Positions 9,591 through 18,735 of a stretch of 50,976 bases of DNA are shown here, in pieces. The notes under the pieces were generated by a model. The model ran no database searches and was not told where the DNA came from. It worked only from the letters and a program-made list of their open reading frames with translations. The stretch lies in the NCBI RefSeq assembly GCF_020866965.1, contig NZ_JAJATX010000020.1:1-50976 (forward strand), written 5' to 3'. The DNA is from Microvirga roseola (GTDB taxonomy: Bacteria > Pseudomonadota > Alphaproteobacteria > Rhizobiales > Beijerinckiaceae). Both the position numbers and the translations under genes were made by a program. The first letter of the stretch is position 1, and the number at the start of each line of letters is the position of its first letter.

Positions 9591-10979
9591 TCAGGGTGAG
9601 AGCACCTTGCCGGGGTTGAGCAATCCTTCCGGATCGAGAGCCTTCTTGATCTTGCGTGCCAGCTCCATCTCAGTCGAGGGGCGATACCGGGCGAGTTCGC
9701 CGACGCGGTACTGACCAATGCCGTGCTCGGCGGAAATGCTGCCGCCGTAGGCCGCAACGATATCGTGCACGATGCGATTGACGGTGCCTGTGTCGTGGCT
9801 GTCCTCGACAAGCACGTTGTAGTGAAGATTCCCGTCGCCCAGGTGACCGAAGACATTCGCACGTGCTCCTGGCACTCCCGCTGCAACCGCCTTCCAGGCA
9901 TCGGCCACGAAGTGCGGGATGGCGGGCAATGGAACGGAAACGTCGTGCTTAACGCTCTTGCCCCCCCGGGCTTCGGATTCCGTCACGTGCTCGCGCAGGG
10001 CCCAGAGTTGGGCGGCCTGAGCCCCCGACTCGGCAATGACACCGTCGAGCGCAATCCCACGCTCGAAAGCAGCGCCGAGCATCGCCTCGGCGGCCTCACG
10101 CAGGCCGGCAAGGCTGGATGCAGCCTCGATCAGGACGAACCATTCGCCCTCGGCGATCGGCGGCTTGAGGCCTGCGTGTTTCTCGACAAGGTCAAGGGAC
10201 ATGCGGGAGATCAGCTCGAAAGCCGAGATCTGATCGCCCAGTTCATCCTGAGCGAGTTCCAGAAGCCGGAGCGCGGCATCGGGATCGGCGACCGATAGCA
10301 AGGCCGTTACGGCACGCTTGGGACGGGGCACGAGACGCAGGACGGCCGCCGTCACGATGCCGAGGGTGCCTTCACTGCCGATGAAGAGCTGCTTCCAGTC
10401 ATAGCCCGCGTTATCCTTGCGGAGCCTGCGTAGGCCATTAGCGATGCTGCCGTCCGGCAGCACCACTTCGAGGCCGAGCACGAGACTGCGGGTCATGCCG
10501 TAGCGCAGCACGTTCACGCCGCCCGCATTGGCCGCGACCACACCACCGATGGTGGCCGATCCCTCCGCTGCGAGGCTGACTGGCAGGAGGCGGCCTGCCG
10601 CCTGCGCCGCATCCTGCGCGACCTTCAGGATGCACCCGGCTTCTGCCTCGATGGCGAGGCCGACAGGATCGACCTCGCGGATGGCCGTCATACGGTTAAG
10701 CGAGAGGACGATCTGCGTGCCGGAGGCGTCTGGAACGGCGCCGCCGGCCAGCCCCGTATTCCCGCCCTGCGGCACGAGGGGAACGCCTGCCTCCCGGCAA
10801 GCCTGCACGACCTGTGCGACCTGCATGCTCGATGACGGACGCACGACGCAGGACGGCCTGCCGGGAAAAAGCCTGCGCCAATCCACGGAATAGGACTCCA
10901 GCTCCGGTCTGTCAGTGATGATGCCGCTAGGGCCTACAATGTCCGCCAGGCGTTCTAGAAGCGCGGCCTGTCTGTTCAT
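9591..10979 (-). CDS. FAD-linked 2-hydroxyacid dehydrogenase (GlcD / D-lactate dehydrogenase type)
   Basis: A 462-aa protein with an N-terminal FAD_binding_4 domain (VVRPSSSMQVAQVV, PQGGNTGLAGGAV) and a C-terminal FAD-oxidase domain ending GLLNPGKVL. The GHLGDGNLHYNV and SAEHGIGQYR motifs carry the His residues that bind metal and substrate carboxylate in D-lactate and D-2-hydroxyglutarate dehydrogenases. The predicted reaction is a D-2-hydroxyacid to a 2-oxoacid. The ATG overlaps the TGA of the E1 gene (ATGA), indicating translational coupling. This fits a step that supplies the 2-oxoacid substrate of E1. Exact substrate not determinable. Confidence 0.93.
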   Translation of the reverse strand: MNRQAALLERLADIVGPSGIITDRPELESYSVDWRRLFPGRPSCVVRPSSSMQVAQVVQACREAGVPLVPQGGNTGLAGGAVPDASGTQIVLSLNRMTAIREVDPVGLAIEAEAGCILKVAQDAAQAAGRLLPVSLAAEGSATIGGVVAANAGGVNVLRYGMTRSLVLGLEVVLPDGSIANGLRRLRKDNAGYDWKQLFIGSEGTLGIVTAAVLRLVPRPKRAVTALLSVADPDAALRLLELAQDELGDQISAFELISRMSLDLVEKHAGLKPPIAEGEWFVLIEAASSLAGLREAAEAMLGAAFERGIALDGVIAESGAQAAQLWALREHVTESEARGGKSVKHDVSVPLPAIPHFVADAWKAVAAGVPGARANVFGHLGDGNLHYNVLVEDSHDTGTVNRIVHDIVAAYGGSISAEHGIGQYRVGELARYRPSTEMELARKIKKALDPEGLLNPGKVLSP

Positions 10980-13183
10980 CTGAATGCCTCATCGAGCAGA
11001 ATTCCCTCCAGCGGCGCGCCTTTCGCAGCCATGGCTGAGGCGAGTCCCTGCGCGACTTCCCGTGTTCCGGCGAAAGCCGCGCGCTCCAACACCTTCGAGA
11101 TCGTCGGAGAGGCTTCGCGCCCATGAACCCGCTGCACCGGCTGATCGAGCCAATCCATGTACCGGCGCTGGATCTCGTCGGCGAGCATCGTTCCGTAGGA
11201 CGTGCCGAGCGAGCCCTGCTCGACGACGATCACGTTGTTGGTCTTCTGGATGCTGGCTCCAATGGTTTCCCAGTCCAAGGATGCACGGTCGAGGGTCCGA
11301 AGGTCGATCACCTCCGCATTGACCCCGAGACGCTCGGCGGCCTCGATGCTGCGCGCCACCATGGATGAATAGGTGACGACCGTCAGCTCGTTCCCGGGGC
11401 GGACGATCCGGGCCTTGCCGAGCGGAATGACGTAGTCGAGGTCCTCCGCGGGAATGTTGCCCATCGTCTGGTACAGATCGACATGCTCGATCACCAGAAT
11501 GGGATCCCGGCAGCGCAGGGCAGCGTTCATAAGGCCGACGTAGTCGTGCGGCGTCGAAGGCGCCACGATCCGCCAGCCTGGCGAGGTCGCGAAGATGCCG
11601 GCGGGATCGAGGGAATGCTGCGAGCCGTAGCCCGTGCCCATGGCGATCTTCGTCCGTAGCACGAGCGGCATGTCCGCATCGCCCCCGAACATATGGCGGG
11701 CCTTTCCGATCTGGTTGAACACCTGATCCGCCGCCACCCACATGAAGTCGGGATACATGAACTCGATGATGGGCCGGAAGCGGCCGTCCATCGCGAGGCC
11801 CCCTGCAAGCCCCGTGAAGGCCGCCTCGCTGATCGGCGTCCCGAGAATGCGTCCAGGAAAGGCATCGGCAAGCCCCCGGGTTGCGCCGTTGGTACCGCCT
11901 TTCAGGCGATGGATATCCTCGCCCATGACGACGAGGGACGTATCGGTCTCGAAACGCCGGTGCAGGACATCGGCAATGGCATCCACGAATTTCCGCTCGC
12001 GGACAGTTCCACGATGTGCGTCGGCCTCGATGATCCTGGCGCCGCGCCAATCCGGAAGGTCGCCCCGGATGCCCACATCGACGAAAGCGGTGTCGGGCCA
12101 GAGATCGGGGCGGATGCGCCGCGAGTTGCCGTGCGGCTCCACGAGACGTCCGGCCAGTTCAGTCATGATTGTCTTGCACCTGTCGCGCAGGTCCTGAACG
12201 TCGGCTTCGCTCAGAAGACCCCGCCTGACCATCTCGGCGGCCGTGCGCGTCAGCGGATCGCGGGCGCGCCAGGCGGCCTCCTCCTCCTTGCTGCGGTACC
12301 CGAAGGCGGAGCCGGGTAGCGGCCCGTTTTGATGAAAGAAGCGATAGACCTCGGCCTCAACCAGCGCGGGGCCCCTGCCCTCCCTGCACAGCGCAACGGC
12401 CTCCTGGGTCGCGAGATGGACTGCCAGCGGGTCCATGCCATCGACCCGCCATGACGGGATGCCGAAGCCGCATCCGCGCGCCGACAGGCGCGCCTCGCGC
12501 GTGACCTCGTCGATCTTGGTCGCGACTGCATAAAGATTGTTCTCGACGAAGAACACCATGGGCAGCGACCAGGCCGCCGCAAGGTTCATTGTCTCCAGTG
12601 CCGAGCCGATATTGATGGCTCCATCCCCGAAATAGGTGACCGCCACATCGCCCGTTCCGGCCATCTTATGGGCCATGGCGGCTCCCGCCGCGAGCGGTAC
12701 GCCGCCTCCCACGATGGCATTGGTGCCGAGCGCTCCGGCCTTGGCCCAACGCAGGTGCATGGAGCCGCCGCGCCCGTGGCCGAAGCCCGGCTCGAGCCCG
12801 AGAATTTCGGCAAGCGAACGATACAGCACCTGCTCCACGGGCGCGGAAAAATCTGCTTTCGGATCGAGCCTCGGCGCAATGTACGATAGGGCCTTCGCAA
12901 GGAACTGGTGATGCCCGCGATGCGAACCGTTGATCTGGTCGGTCGAGCGAAGTCCGACGACGGACCCGACGGCGCCGCCCTCCTGGCCGATGGAGGAATG
13001 GGCCGGACCGTGCACCAGCCCTTCGCCTGCGAGGTCGAGCACTGTTTCCTCGAACGCACGGATGAGGTTGAGCTGGGTCAGCATATCGCCGAGCAGCGCC
13101 GGATCGGCGGCGTTCCAGTCATCCTCAGTGGTCCGCAGCTCGATCCAGGGCGCTGCGGTGACAAGGCTCGTGCGTTCCGGCAT
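10976..13183 (-). CDS. fused 2-oxoacid dehydrogenase E1 alpha-beta (TPP-dependent)
   Basis: A 735-aa single polypeptide. The first about 330 residues are an E1-alpha with the TPP motif FGDGAINIGSA...ENN (GDG at about 186-188). From about residue 400 an E1-beta follows (VRERKFVDAIADVL, GEDI, GTPISEAAFTGLAGG) to the end. Start: ATG 13183 has AGGAGG six nt upstream; the frame is open 14 codons further but without support. The Shine-Dalgarno sequence overlaps the stop codon of the SDR gene. Family members oxidatively decarboxylate pyruvate, acetoin or branched-chain 2-oxoacids together with E2 and E3. No E2 or E3 gene lies in this window, so it either borrows partners or acts as a stand-alone TPP enzyme. 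Confidence 0.9.
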   Translation of the reverse strand: MPERTSLVTAAPWIELRTTEDDWNAADPALLGDMLTQLNLIRAFEETVLDLAGEGLVHGPAHSSIGQEGGAVGSVVGLRSTDQINGSHRGHHQFLAKALSYIAPRLDPKADFSAPVEQVLYRSLAEILGLEPGFGHGRGGSMHLRWAKAGALGTNAIVGGGVPLAAGAAMAHKMAGTGDVAVTYFGDGAINIGSALETMNLAAAWSLPMVFFVENNLYAVATKIDEVTREARLSARGCGFGIPSWRVDGMDPLAVHLATQEAVALCREGRGPALVEAEVYRFFHQNGPLPGSAFGYRSKEEEAAWRARDPLTRTAAEMVRRGLLSEADVQDLRDRCKTIMTELAGRLVEPHGNSRRIRPDLWPDTAFVDVGIRGDLPDWRGARIIEADAHRGTVRERKFVDAIADVLHRRFETDTSLVVMGEDIHRLKGGTNGATRGLADAFPGRILGTPISEAAFTGLAGGLAMDGRFRPIIEFMYPDFMWVAADQVFNQIGKARHMFGGDADMPLVLRTKIAMGTGYGSQHSLDPAGIFATSPGWRIVAPSTPHDYVGLMNAALRCRDPILVIEHVDLYQTMGNIPAEDLDYVIPLGKARIVRPGNELTVVTYSSMVARSIEAAERLGVNAEVIDLRTLDRASLDWETIGASIQKTNNVIVVEQGSLGTSYGTMLADEIQRRYMDWLDQPVQRVHGREASPTISKVLERAAFAGTREVAQGLASAMAAKGAPLEGILLDEAFR

Positions 13184-13193
13184 GGCCGTCCTC

Positions 13194-13961
13194 CTACACG
13201 TATCCGTATGCGGTCCAGCCGCCATCCACGCCGATGATCTGTCCCGTCATGGGTCCGGATGCATCGGAGGCCAGGAAGGCGGCGACCTCAGCCACTTCGC
13301 TTGCTTCGATGAGGCGTCCCATCGGAGTGCGCTTTTCCAGCGCTCCGATATCGAGCCGCCCGCGCCTCTGGAGATCCTCTACGAAAGGTGTGCGGACATA
13401 ACCCGGCGCAATCGCGTTCACGCGGACTCCATGGCGCGCCCATTCCACTGCCAGCGCCTTCGCCATGGCGGACACGCCGCTCTTCGAGACGACATATCCT
13501 AGGCGCTCGGGCGCGGCAACGATGCCGTAGATGGAGGACATGAGAACGATCCGCCCCTGCCCGCGCGGGATCATACGGCGGCCTGCCTCCTGAGCCGTCA
13601 GGAAGACGCCGTCGAGATTCACGCTCATCACGCGCCGCCAGCTATCGAGATCGAGGTCGAGCGTCGGACAGTTCTGGGAAATGCCCGCATTCGCGAGGAC
13701 AATATCGACAGGACCGAAGCGCTCCTCCGCCATATCGAAGGCGGCCCTCACGTCGGCTGGCTGGCTCACGCTGCCCGTGCAGATTGCGACGTTCTCAAGC
13801 CCCTGAACTGTCTCCTCCGCCCTAGGGTCCTGATCGAGCACCAGAACACGTGCCCGTCGGTCGGCGAATGTGCGCGTCATCTCCAGGCCGATCCCGGAGG
13901 CGCCGCCGGTCACCAGCGCGCAGCGTCCTTCGAGACTGGCCGGGGGGCGGTGGGCTGTCAC
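13194..13961 (-). CDS. SDR family oxidoreductase
   Basis: A 255-aa classical short-chain dehydrogenase. The NAD(P) motif TGGASGIG is at 18-25, NAG in ANAGIS, catalytic Ser in LMSSIYG (about 142-143) and Y156-x-x-x-K160 in YVVSK. The GTG at 13961 overlaps the TGA of the AroE-like gene (GTGA), which I take as the start; a longer frame to 14036 would overlap that gene by 79 nt. The gene ends 11 nt before E1. It probably oxidises or reduces a hydroxyl intermediate or inverts a stereocentre in the pathway. Confidence 0.9.
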   Translation of the reverse strand: MTAHRPPASLEGRCALVTGGASGIGLEMTRTFADRRARVLVLDQDPRAEETVQGLENVAICTGSVSQPADVRAAFDMAEERFGPVDIVLANAGISQNCPTLDLDLDSWRRVMSVNLDGVFLTAQEAGRRMIPRGQGRIVLMSSIYGIVAAPERLGYVVSKSGVSAMAKALAVEWARHGVRVNAIAPGYVRTPFVEDLQRRGRLDIGALEKRTPMGRLIEASEVAEVAAFLASDASGPMTGQIIGVDGGWTAYGYV

Positions 13962-14755
13962 GGATGCATCCCCATGAAATCGGCCATCAGGTCGAGCTGG
14001 CACGAGAGCATGGGCCGCCCCGGGTGGGTCCGGCATCCCCGCTCCTTGGCGGCTGCCAGCAGCGCTGTGGTCTCCGGCTGCATGATGATCTCGGCCACGA
14101 CCTGGTTGGGCGAGAGGCGGGATGCATCCAGGGGAAGAGGATCGCCCTCGCGAAGGCCTAAGGAGGTGGCGTTCACGACGATGTCATGCCCGGAGGGATC
14201 GGGTGTTCCGATCTCGACCGGAACCGAAGGATAGCGCTGTTCGAGGCGCTGCTTCAGGTCCTCTCCCTTGCTGCGGGTGCGGTTAGCGATGATCAGGCTG
14301 GACACGCCCGCCTCCGCCAAGGCGAAGGCAATGGCGTTGGCGGCTCCACCCGCGCCCGCGAGATAGACGCTCTTTCCATTCGGCTCGATGCCACCCTGAC
14401 GCAGGCCCGCGACGAAGCCCGCCCCGTCGAGCATCTCGCCCACGAGACGGCCATCCGCGTTCCGGCGCACGGTGTTGACGGCGCCGATCGCCCTCGCCGG
14501 CTCGCTCACCTCGTCGCAGAGGTCCACCATGGCGGTCTTGTGGGGGACCGTGACGATGAAGCCTCCCAGATTGCGCATGGCCTTGAGACCGGACACGAGG
14601 CCGGCAAGGTCGTCAGCACCAACGTGAGCGGGAATGAGAACGCCGTCGACGCCACGCTCGCGCATGTGCGCGTTGAGGGCCTGAGGCGTCTTCACGTGGT
14701 GGATCGGGTCGGCCAGAATGGCCCAGACCTTTGTGCGCCCTGTGACTTCCGTCAT
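13958..14755 (-). CDS. shikimate/quinate dehydrogenase-like protein (AroE family)
   Basis: A 265-aa AroE-fold oxidoreductase. The substrate-domain segment HHVKTPQALN replaces the usual SxS motif of biosynthetic AroE. K73 (VPHK), N94 (AVNTV) and D110 (LDGAGF) are the expected catalytic and binding residues. The NAD(P) loop GAGGAAN starts at about 135. Because it sits inside a catabolic operon and its substrate-binding Ser positions differ, I infer a quinate/shikimate-like or other polyol dehydrogenase rather than the housekeeping enzyme. It starts 4 nt after the aldehyde dehydrogenase stop. Confidence 0.87.
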   Translation of the reverse strand: MTEVTGRTKVWAILADPIHHVKTPQALNAHMRERGVDGVLIPAHVGADDLAGLVSGLKAMRNLGGFIVTVPHKTAMVDLCDEVSEPARAIGAVNTVRRNADGRLVGEMLDGAGFVAGLRQGGIEPNGKSVYLAGAGGAANAIAFALAEAGVSSLIIANRTRSKGEDLKQRLEQRYPSVPVEIGTPDPSGHDIVVNATSLGLREGDPLPLDASRLSPNQVVAEIIMQPETTALLAAAKERGCRTHPGRPMLSCQLDLMADFMGMHP

Positions 14756-14759
14756 CTCA

Positions 14760-16193
14760 TCACCCGAGCGTGTAGGCGATCTTCACCGCCGTGTAGAACT
14801 CGCGCGCATATGCGCCCTGCTCGCGCGGGCCATACGAGCTGCCCTTTCGGCCGCCGAACGGGGTGTGATAGTCGACACCGGCCGTCGGCAGGTTCACCAT
14901 CACCATTCCGGCAGCGGAGCGCTTCTTGAAGTCGCTTGCATGCTTGAGGGACGTGGTGCAGATGCCGGAGGACAGGCCGAACTCGGTGTCATTGGCGACG
15001 GCGAGAGCTTCTTCGTAATCGCACACCCGAATGACGGTCGCGACCGGCCCAAAGATCTCCTCGCGATTGACCCGCATGTCGTTGGCTGTCTCGGTGAGGA
15101 GAGCCGGAGACATGTAGTAGCCGGGCGTGTCGCGGTTCAGGGCTTCGCCGCCGACGACGACCTTCGCGCCCTCGTTACGGCCGATATCCACATAACCGAG
15201 ATCCTGCTCCAGTTGCGAGCGGCTGACCACGGGGCCGATGTCGGTGCCCGCCTTTAGGGCGTCATCCACCTTCAGCCTGGCCATCCGATCGGCCAGGGCC
15301 GCCACGAAGCGGTCATGGATTCCCTCCTGCACGATCAGGCGCGAGGATGCGGTGCAGCGCTGGCCTGTCGAGAAGAAGGCACCGTTCACCGCACACTCGA
15401 CTGCGACCTTCAGGTCCGCGTCGTCCAGGATGACGAGAGGATTCTTGCCGCCCATCTCGAGCTGGATCTTCGCGCCTCGCGCCACAAGATCCCCTGCGAG
15501 ACGGCGCCCGACCGGAACCGACCCGGTGAAGCTGACGGCGCGCACCAGCGGAGACTTCACGATGGCGCTGCCGACCTGGGAGCCCGGCCCCATGACCAGA
15601 TTGAAGACACCTGCCGGAACGCCCGCCCGAGCAATGATCTCGGACAGGGCCCAAGCAGACCCCGGCACGAGCTCGGCGGGCTTGAACACCACGCAGTTTC
15701 CGAACGCGAGCGCTGGAGCGATTTTCCAGGCAGGGATCGCAATCGGGAAATTCCACGGCGTGATGAGGCCAACCACACCCTCGGGCTCGCGGATTGTCTC
15801 GACATCGACGCCCGGCCGGACGGAGGCAAGCCGGTCTCCCGTCAGCCGCAGGGCCTCACCGGCGAAGAACTTGAACACGCGCCCGGCGCGTGCGACCTCG
15901 CCGATGCCTTCCGGCAGCGTCTTGCCCTCTTCGCGCGAGAGCAAGCGACCGAGCTCGTCCTTGCGGGCGAGAAGCTCCGTACCGATCCGGTCGAGAATGT
16001 CCGAACGCAGTTCCGGGCTCGATGCCGCCCAAGCCGGGAATGCGGCGTGAGCCGCGGCAATGGCGGCCTCGGTCTGCGCGGCGTCGGTGGAGGCGTATTC
16101 ACCGACGACGTCGTCGAGGTTGGACGGATTGATGTTGCGGTTCGTCGAAGCGCCTTCGACCCACTCTCCGCCGATGTAGTTCCGGTGCAGCAT
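14760..16193 (-). CDS. aldehyde dehydrogenase (NAD(P)+)
   Basis: A 477-aa ALDH-superfamily enzyme resembling ketoglutarate-semialdehyde/succinate-semialdehyde dehydrogenases. Active-site residues are N148 (TPWNFP), E246 (LEMGGKNP) and the nucleophile C280 (TGQRCTASS). ATG 16193 has AGGA five nt upstream; a GTG at 16208, overlapping the livF stop, would add five residues. It oxidises an aldehyde to the carboxylic acid. It is the first metabolic gene after the transporter genes, consistent with being a central step of the encoded route. Confidence 0.93.
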   Translation of the reverse strand: MLHRNYIGGEWVEGASTNRNINPSNLDDVVGEYASTDAAQTEAAIAAAHAAFPAWAASSPELRSDILDRIGTELLARKDELGRLLSREEGKTLPEGIGEVARAGRVFKFFAGEALRLTGDRLASVRPGVDVETIREPEGVVGLITPWNFPIAIPAWKIAPALAFGNCVVFKPAELVPGSAWALSEIIARAGVPAGVFNLVMGPGSQVGSAIVKSPLVRAVSFTGSVPVGRRLAGDLVARGAKIQLEMGGKNPLVILDDADLKVAVECAVNGAFFSTGQRCTASSRLIVQEGIHDRFVAALADRMARLKVDDALKAGTDIGPVVSRSQLEQDLGYVDIGRNEGAKVVVGGEALNRDTPGYYMSPALLTETANDMRVNREEIFGPVATVIRVCDYEEALAVANDTEFGLSSGICTTSLKHASDFKKRSAAGMVMVNLPTAGVDYHTPFGGRKGSSYGPREQGAYAREFYTAVKIAYTLG

Positions 16194-16207
16194 GTCAGTC
16201 CTGTCCA

Positions 16208-16912
16208 CTAGATTCCGAGATACGCAGTCTTGATGTGCGGATCGGCTAGGAGGCCGGCGCCCGTGTTTTCCATGGCGATATGGCCGTTCTCGATCACGTA
16301 GGCCCGGCTCGCGATCTTGAGCGCGTGGAAGGCCTTCTGCTCGACGAGGAGCACCGTCGTGCCCATCTGGCAGATCCGGTCGACCACATCGAACATCTGC
16401 TGCACGATGAGAGGTGCGAGGCCGAGCGAGGGCTCATCCAGCATGAGGAGCTTCGGTGACGCCATGAGGCCGCGCGCGATGGCGACCATCTGCTGTTCGC
16501 CACCCGACAGGGAGCCTGCCAGTTGGTCAAGACGCTCCTTCACCCTCGGGAAGATGTCGAGAACCTCGTCGAACCGCCGGGCTGCACCTTCGCGTGCGTT
16601 GGGGTGATAGCAGCCCATCATTACGTTATCGCGCACGGTCATGACAGGAAACAGTTGGCGCGCCTCGGGGACCATGATTAGACCGCGCCCGACGACATCG
16701 GCGGGATCGCGCCGGTCGATCCGCTCGCCGTCGAAGACGATTTCTCCGCTCGACGGCTTCACCAGGCCTGAGATGGTGCGCAGCAGCGTCGTCTTGCCCG
16801 CCCCGTTCGAGCCGATAATGGTGACGACCTCCCCACGGCCGATCTCGATCGAGATATCCTGGAGGATAACCGTGCGGCCGTAGCCTGCCGTTACATTAGA
16901 TACCTTGAGCAT
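16208..16912 (-). CDS. livF: branched-chain amino acid-type ABC transporter ATPase LivF
   Basis: A 234-aa ABC ATPase: Walker A GSNGAGKT, signature LSGGEQQM, Walker B LLMLDEPSLGL and the H-loop region. Its length and the YVIENGHIAMENTGAGLLADPHIKTAYLGI-type C-terminus are typical of LivF. The start overlaps the end of the livM-livG fusion by 17 nt in another frame. It energises import together with the fused LivG domain. The family carries amino acids but also amides, aromatic acids and other small organics, so the name does not define the substrate. Confidence 0.94.
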   Translation of the reverse strand: MLKVSNVTAGYGRTVILQDISIEIGRGEVVTIIGSNGAGKTTLLRTISGLVKPSSGEIVFDGERIDRRDPADVVGRGLIMVPEARQLFPVMTVRDNVMMGCYHPNAREGAARRFDEVLDIFPRVKERLDQLAGSLSGGEQQMVAIARGLMASPKLLMLDEPSLGLAPLIVQQMFDVVDRICQMGTTVLLVEQKAFHALKIASRAYVIENGHIAMENTGAGLLADPHIKTAYLGI

Positions 16913-18731
16913 CGACGAAGTCCTCTCCGAGATAGGCCTCGATCACGCGCCTGTTCTTGACGACATCCTGCGGATTGCCTTCGGCGATCACCTTGCCGGA
17001 GTCGATTACGATGATCCGGTCCGAGAGGCTCATGATCGCCTGCATGTTGTGCTCGATTGCGATGACCGTGACGCCGGTATCGCGGATGGTGCGGATGAGA
17101 TTGACCATCCGCTGCGTGTCCGACTGGCTTTGCCCCGCCATGACCTCGTCGAGGAGGAGAATAGACGGCTCCGTCGCCAGCGTCCGGGCCACTTCCAGAC
17201 GCTTGAGTCCGCCGATGGGAAGATTGCGGGCCTCCACATCCTTGATGTCCTCCAGGCCGACCAGGCGGGCGACACGCAGCGCCGCCGCACGGGCATCATC
17301 CACCTTCGGGTGGCGCATGAATACGCCAACCATGATGTTTTCGAGCACCGTCAGCTTTCCGAAGGGCTGCACGATCTGGAATGTGCGCCCGATGCCGAGG
17401 CGGGAGAATTCGTCCGCAGAGGCCGGGTTCGTCATGGCCCCGTCCGGACCTATTACGGCAACCGTGCCGGAGGTCGGCTTCAGGAAGCCCGAGATCTGGT
17501 TGAAGACGGTGGTCTTGCCCGCGCCGTTGGGACCGATGATTCCGAGGATTTCACCGCGGCGGAGCGTAATAGAGACGTTGTCCGTCGCCGTCAGGCCGCC
17601 GAACTTCATCACGAGGCCCTTCGCCTCGAGGATCGGCTGGCCCGGTTCGCCCGAGATCGGACGGGAAGCGGGCGCCGCATGAGCGTCCTGACGCCGTCCG
17701 CCACCCGGCAGGCGGTCGATCCATTGGCCCACGCGAGGGCCGAAGGTTCCGACGAGACCGGCTGGCAGTGTCAACGTGATTATCACAAGGACGGTGCCAT
17801 AGACGAAGCCGTGCAGGCCATTGGCGGAAGCGCCGAGCCAACCGCGGGCCAGTTCGGCGATCGGCACCACAAGGACGGTGCCAAGGAGCGGCCCGACGAC
17901 CGTTCCTAGGCCGCCGATGAGGGAGAACATCGCGATCTCAATGGCAGTCGCGAGCGAGAACATCGTCGCGGGCTCGAGGAAGGTCATGTACATGGCATGG
18001 AAGGAGCCGACGAGCGACGTCAGCGCCGCAGAGACAATGACGGCCCTGAGCTTCACTCCGGTGTTGTTGACGCCGGCAGCCAATGCGGCGTCCTCACGCT
18101 CGCGCACAGCGGTCAGATAAAAGCCGAGGCGGGAATTGCGGATTGCCCAGGAGACGAGCAGCGTCAGCAGCAGAAGCCCGAAAGCGATGTAGAGATAGTT
18201 GAACTTCTCGCGGAAGATCATCCACTCCCAGCCGAGATTGAGCGGCACGATAAGGCCCGCCGCTCCGCCGGTCAGACCATGGAAGTGGATGGCGAGGAGA
18301 CGCACGACCTCAAGGAATGCGATGGTCGCGAGAGAGAAGAACGGCCCGCGCAGACGAAAGCACGGATAGCCGATTCCGATGCCGACGAGCACGGAGAGCG
18401 CCGCACCGGCCCACATGCCGATCCAGGGGCTCAGGCCGAAGTGCTGGATCAGGAGAGCCGTCGTGTAGCCGCCGATGCCGTAGAACACGGTATGGCCTAG
18501 CGACAGCTGTCCCGCATAGCCGCCGACGATGTTCCAGGCAGTAGAGAGCGCACCGAAGACGCAGATCGTCACGAAGACGTGCATGACGAACGGCGAGTCG
18601 ATGATGCGAGGAACTATGAGTATGAGCGAAAGCGCCGCAAGCGAGCAATAGACCCGTGGATCGGTCAGGCGGGCCAGAGGACTCGACTTCCGGGGAACCG
18701 CCGCGGATGGCGCGAAAGCTTTGGTGGTCAT
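16896..18731 (-). CDS. fused LivM permease - LivG ATPase
   Basis: A 611-aa fusion. Residues about 1-345 are a LivM-type membrane domain with multiple hydrophobic helices. A short Gly/Pro/Ala linker (about 345-368) leads to a LivG ATPase with Walker A GPNGAGKTT, a signature in the LivG form PIGGLKRLEVARTLA and Walker B ILLLDEVMAG. Such fusions occur in some Hyphomicrobiales and enforce 1:1 stoichiometry. It follows livH by 4 nt and overlaps livF. Confidence 0.93.
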   Translation of the reverse strand: MTTKAFAPSAAVPRKSSPLARLTDPRVYCSLAALSLILIVPRIIDSPFVMHVFVTICVFGALSTAWNIVGGYAGQLSLGHTVFYGIGGYTTALLIQHFGLSPWIGMWAGAALSVLVGIGIGYPCFRLRGPFFSLATIAFLEVVRLLAIHFHGLTGGAAGLIVPLNLGWEWMIFREKFNYLYIAFGLLLLTLLVSWAIRNSRLGFYLTAVREREDAALAAGVNNTGVKLRAVIVSAALTSLVGSFHAMYMTFLEPATMFSLATAIEIAMFSLIGGLGTVVGPLLGTVLVVPIAELARGWLGASANGLHGFVYGTVLVIITLTLPAGLVGTFGPRVGQWIDRLPGGGRRQDAHAAPASRPISGEPGQPILEAKGLVMKFGGLTATDNVSITLRRGEILGIIGPNGAGKTTVFNQISGFLKPTSGTVAVIGPDGAMTNPASADEFSRLGIGRTFQIVQPFGKLTVLENIMVGVFMRHPKVDDARAAALRVARLVGLEDIKDVEARNLPIGGLKRLEVARTLATEPSILLLDEVMAGQSQSDTQRMVNLIRTIRDTGVTVIAIEHNMQAIMSLSDRIIVIDSGKVIAEGNPQDVVKNRRVIEAYLGEDFVDAQGI

Positions 18732-18735
18732 GGTT

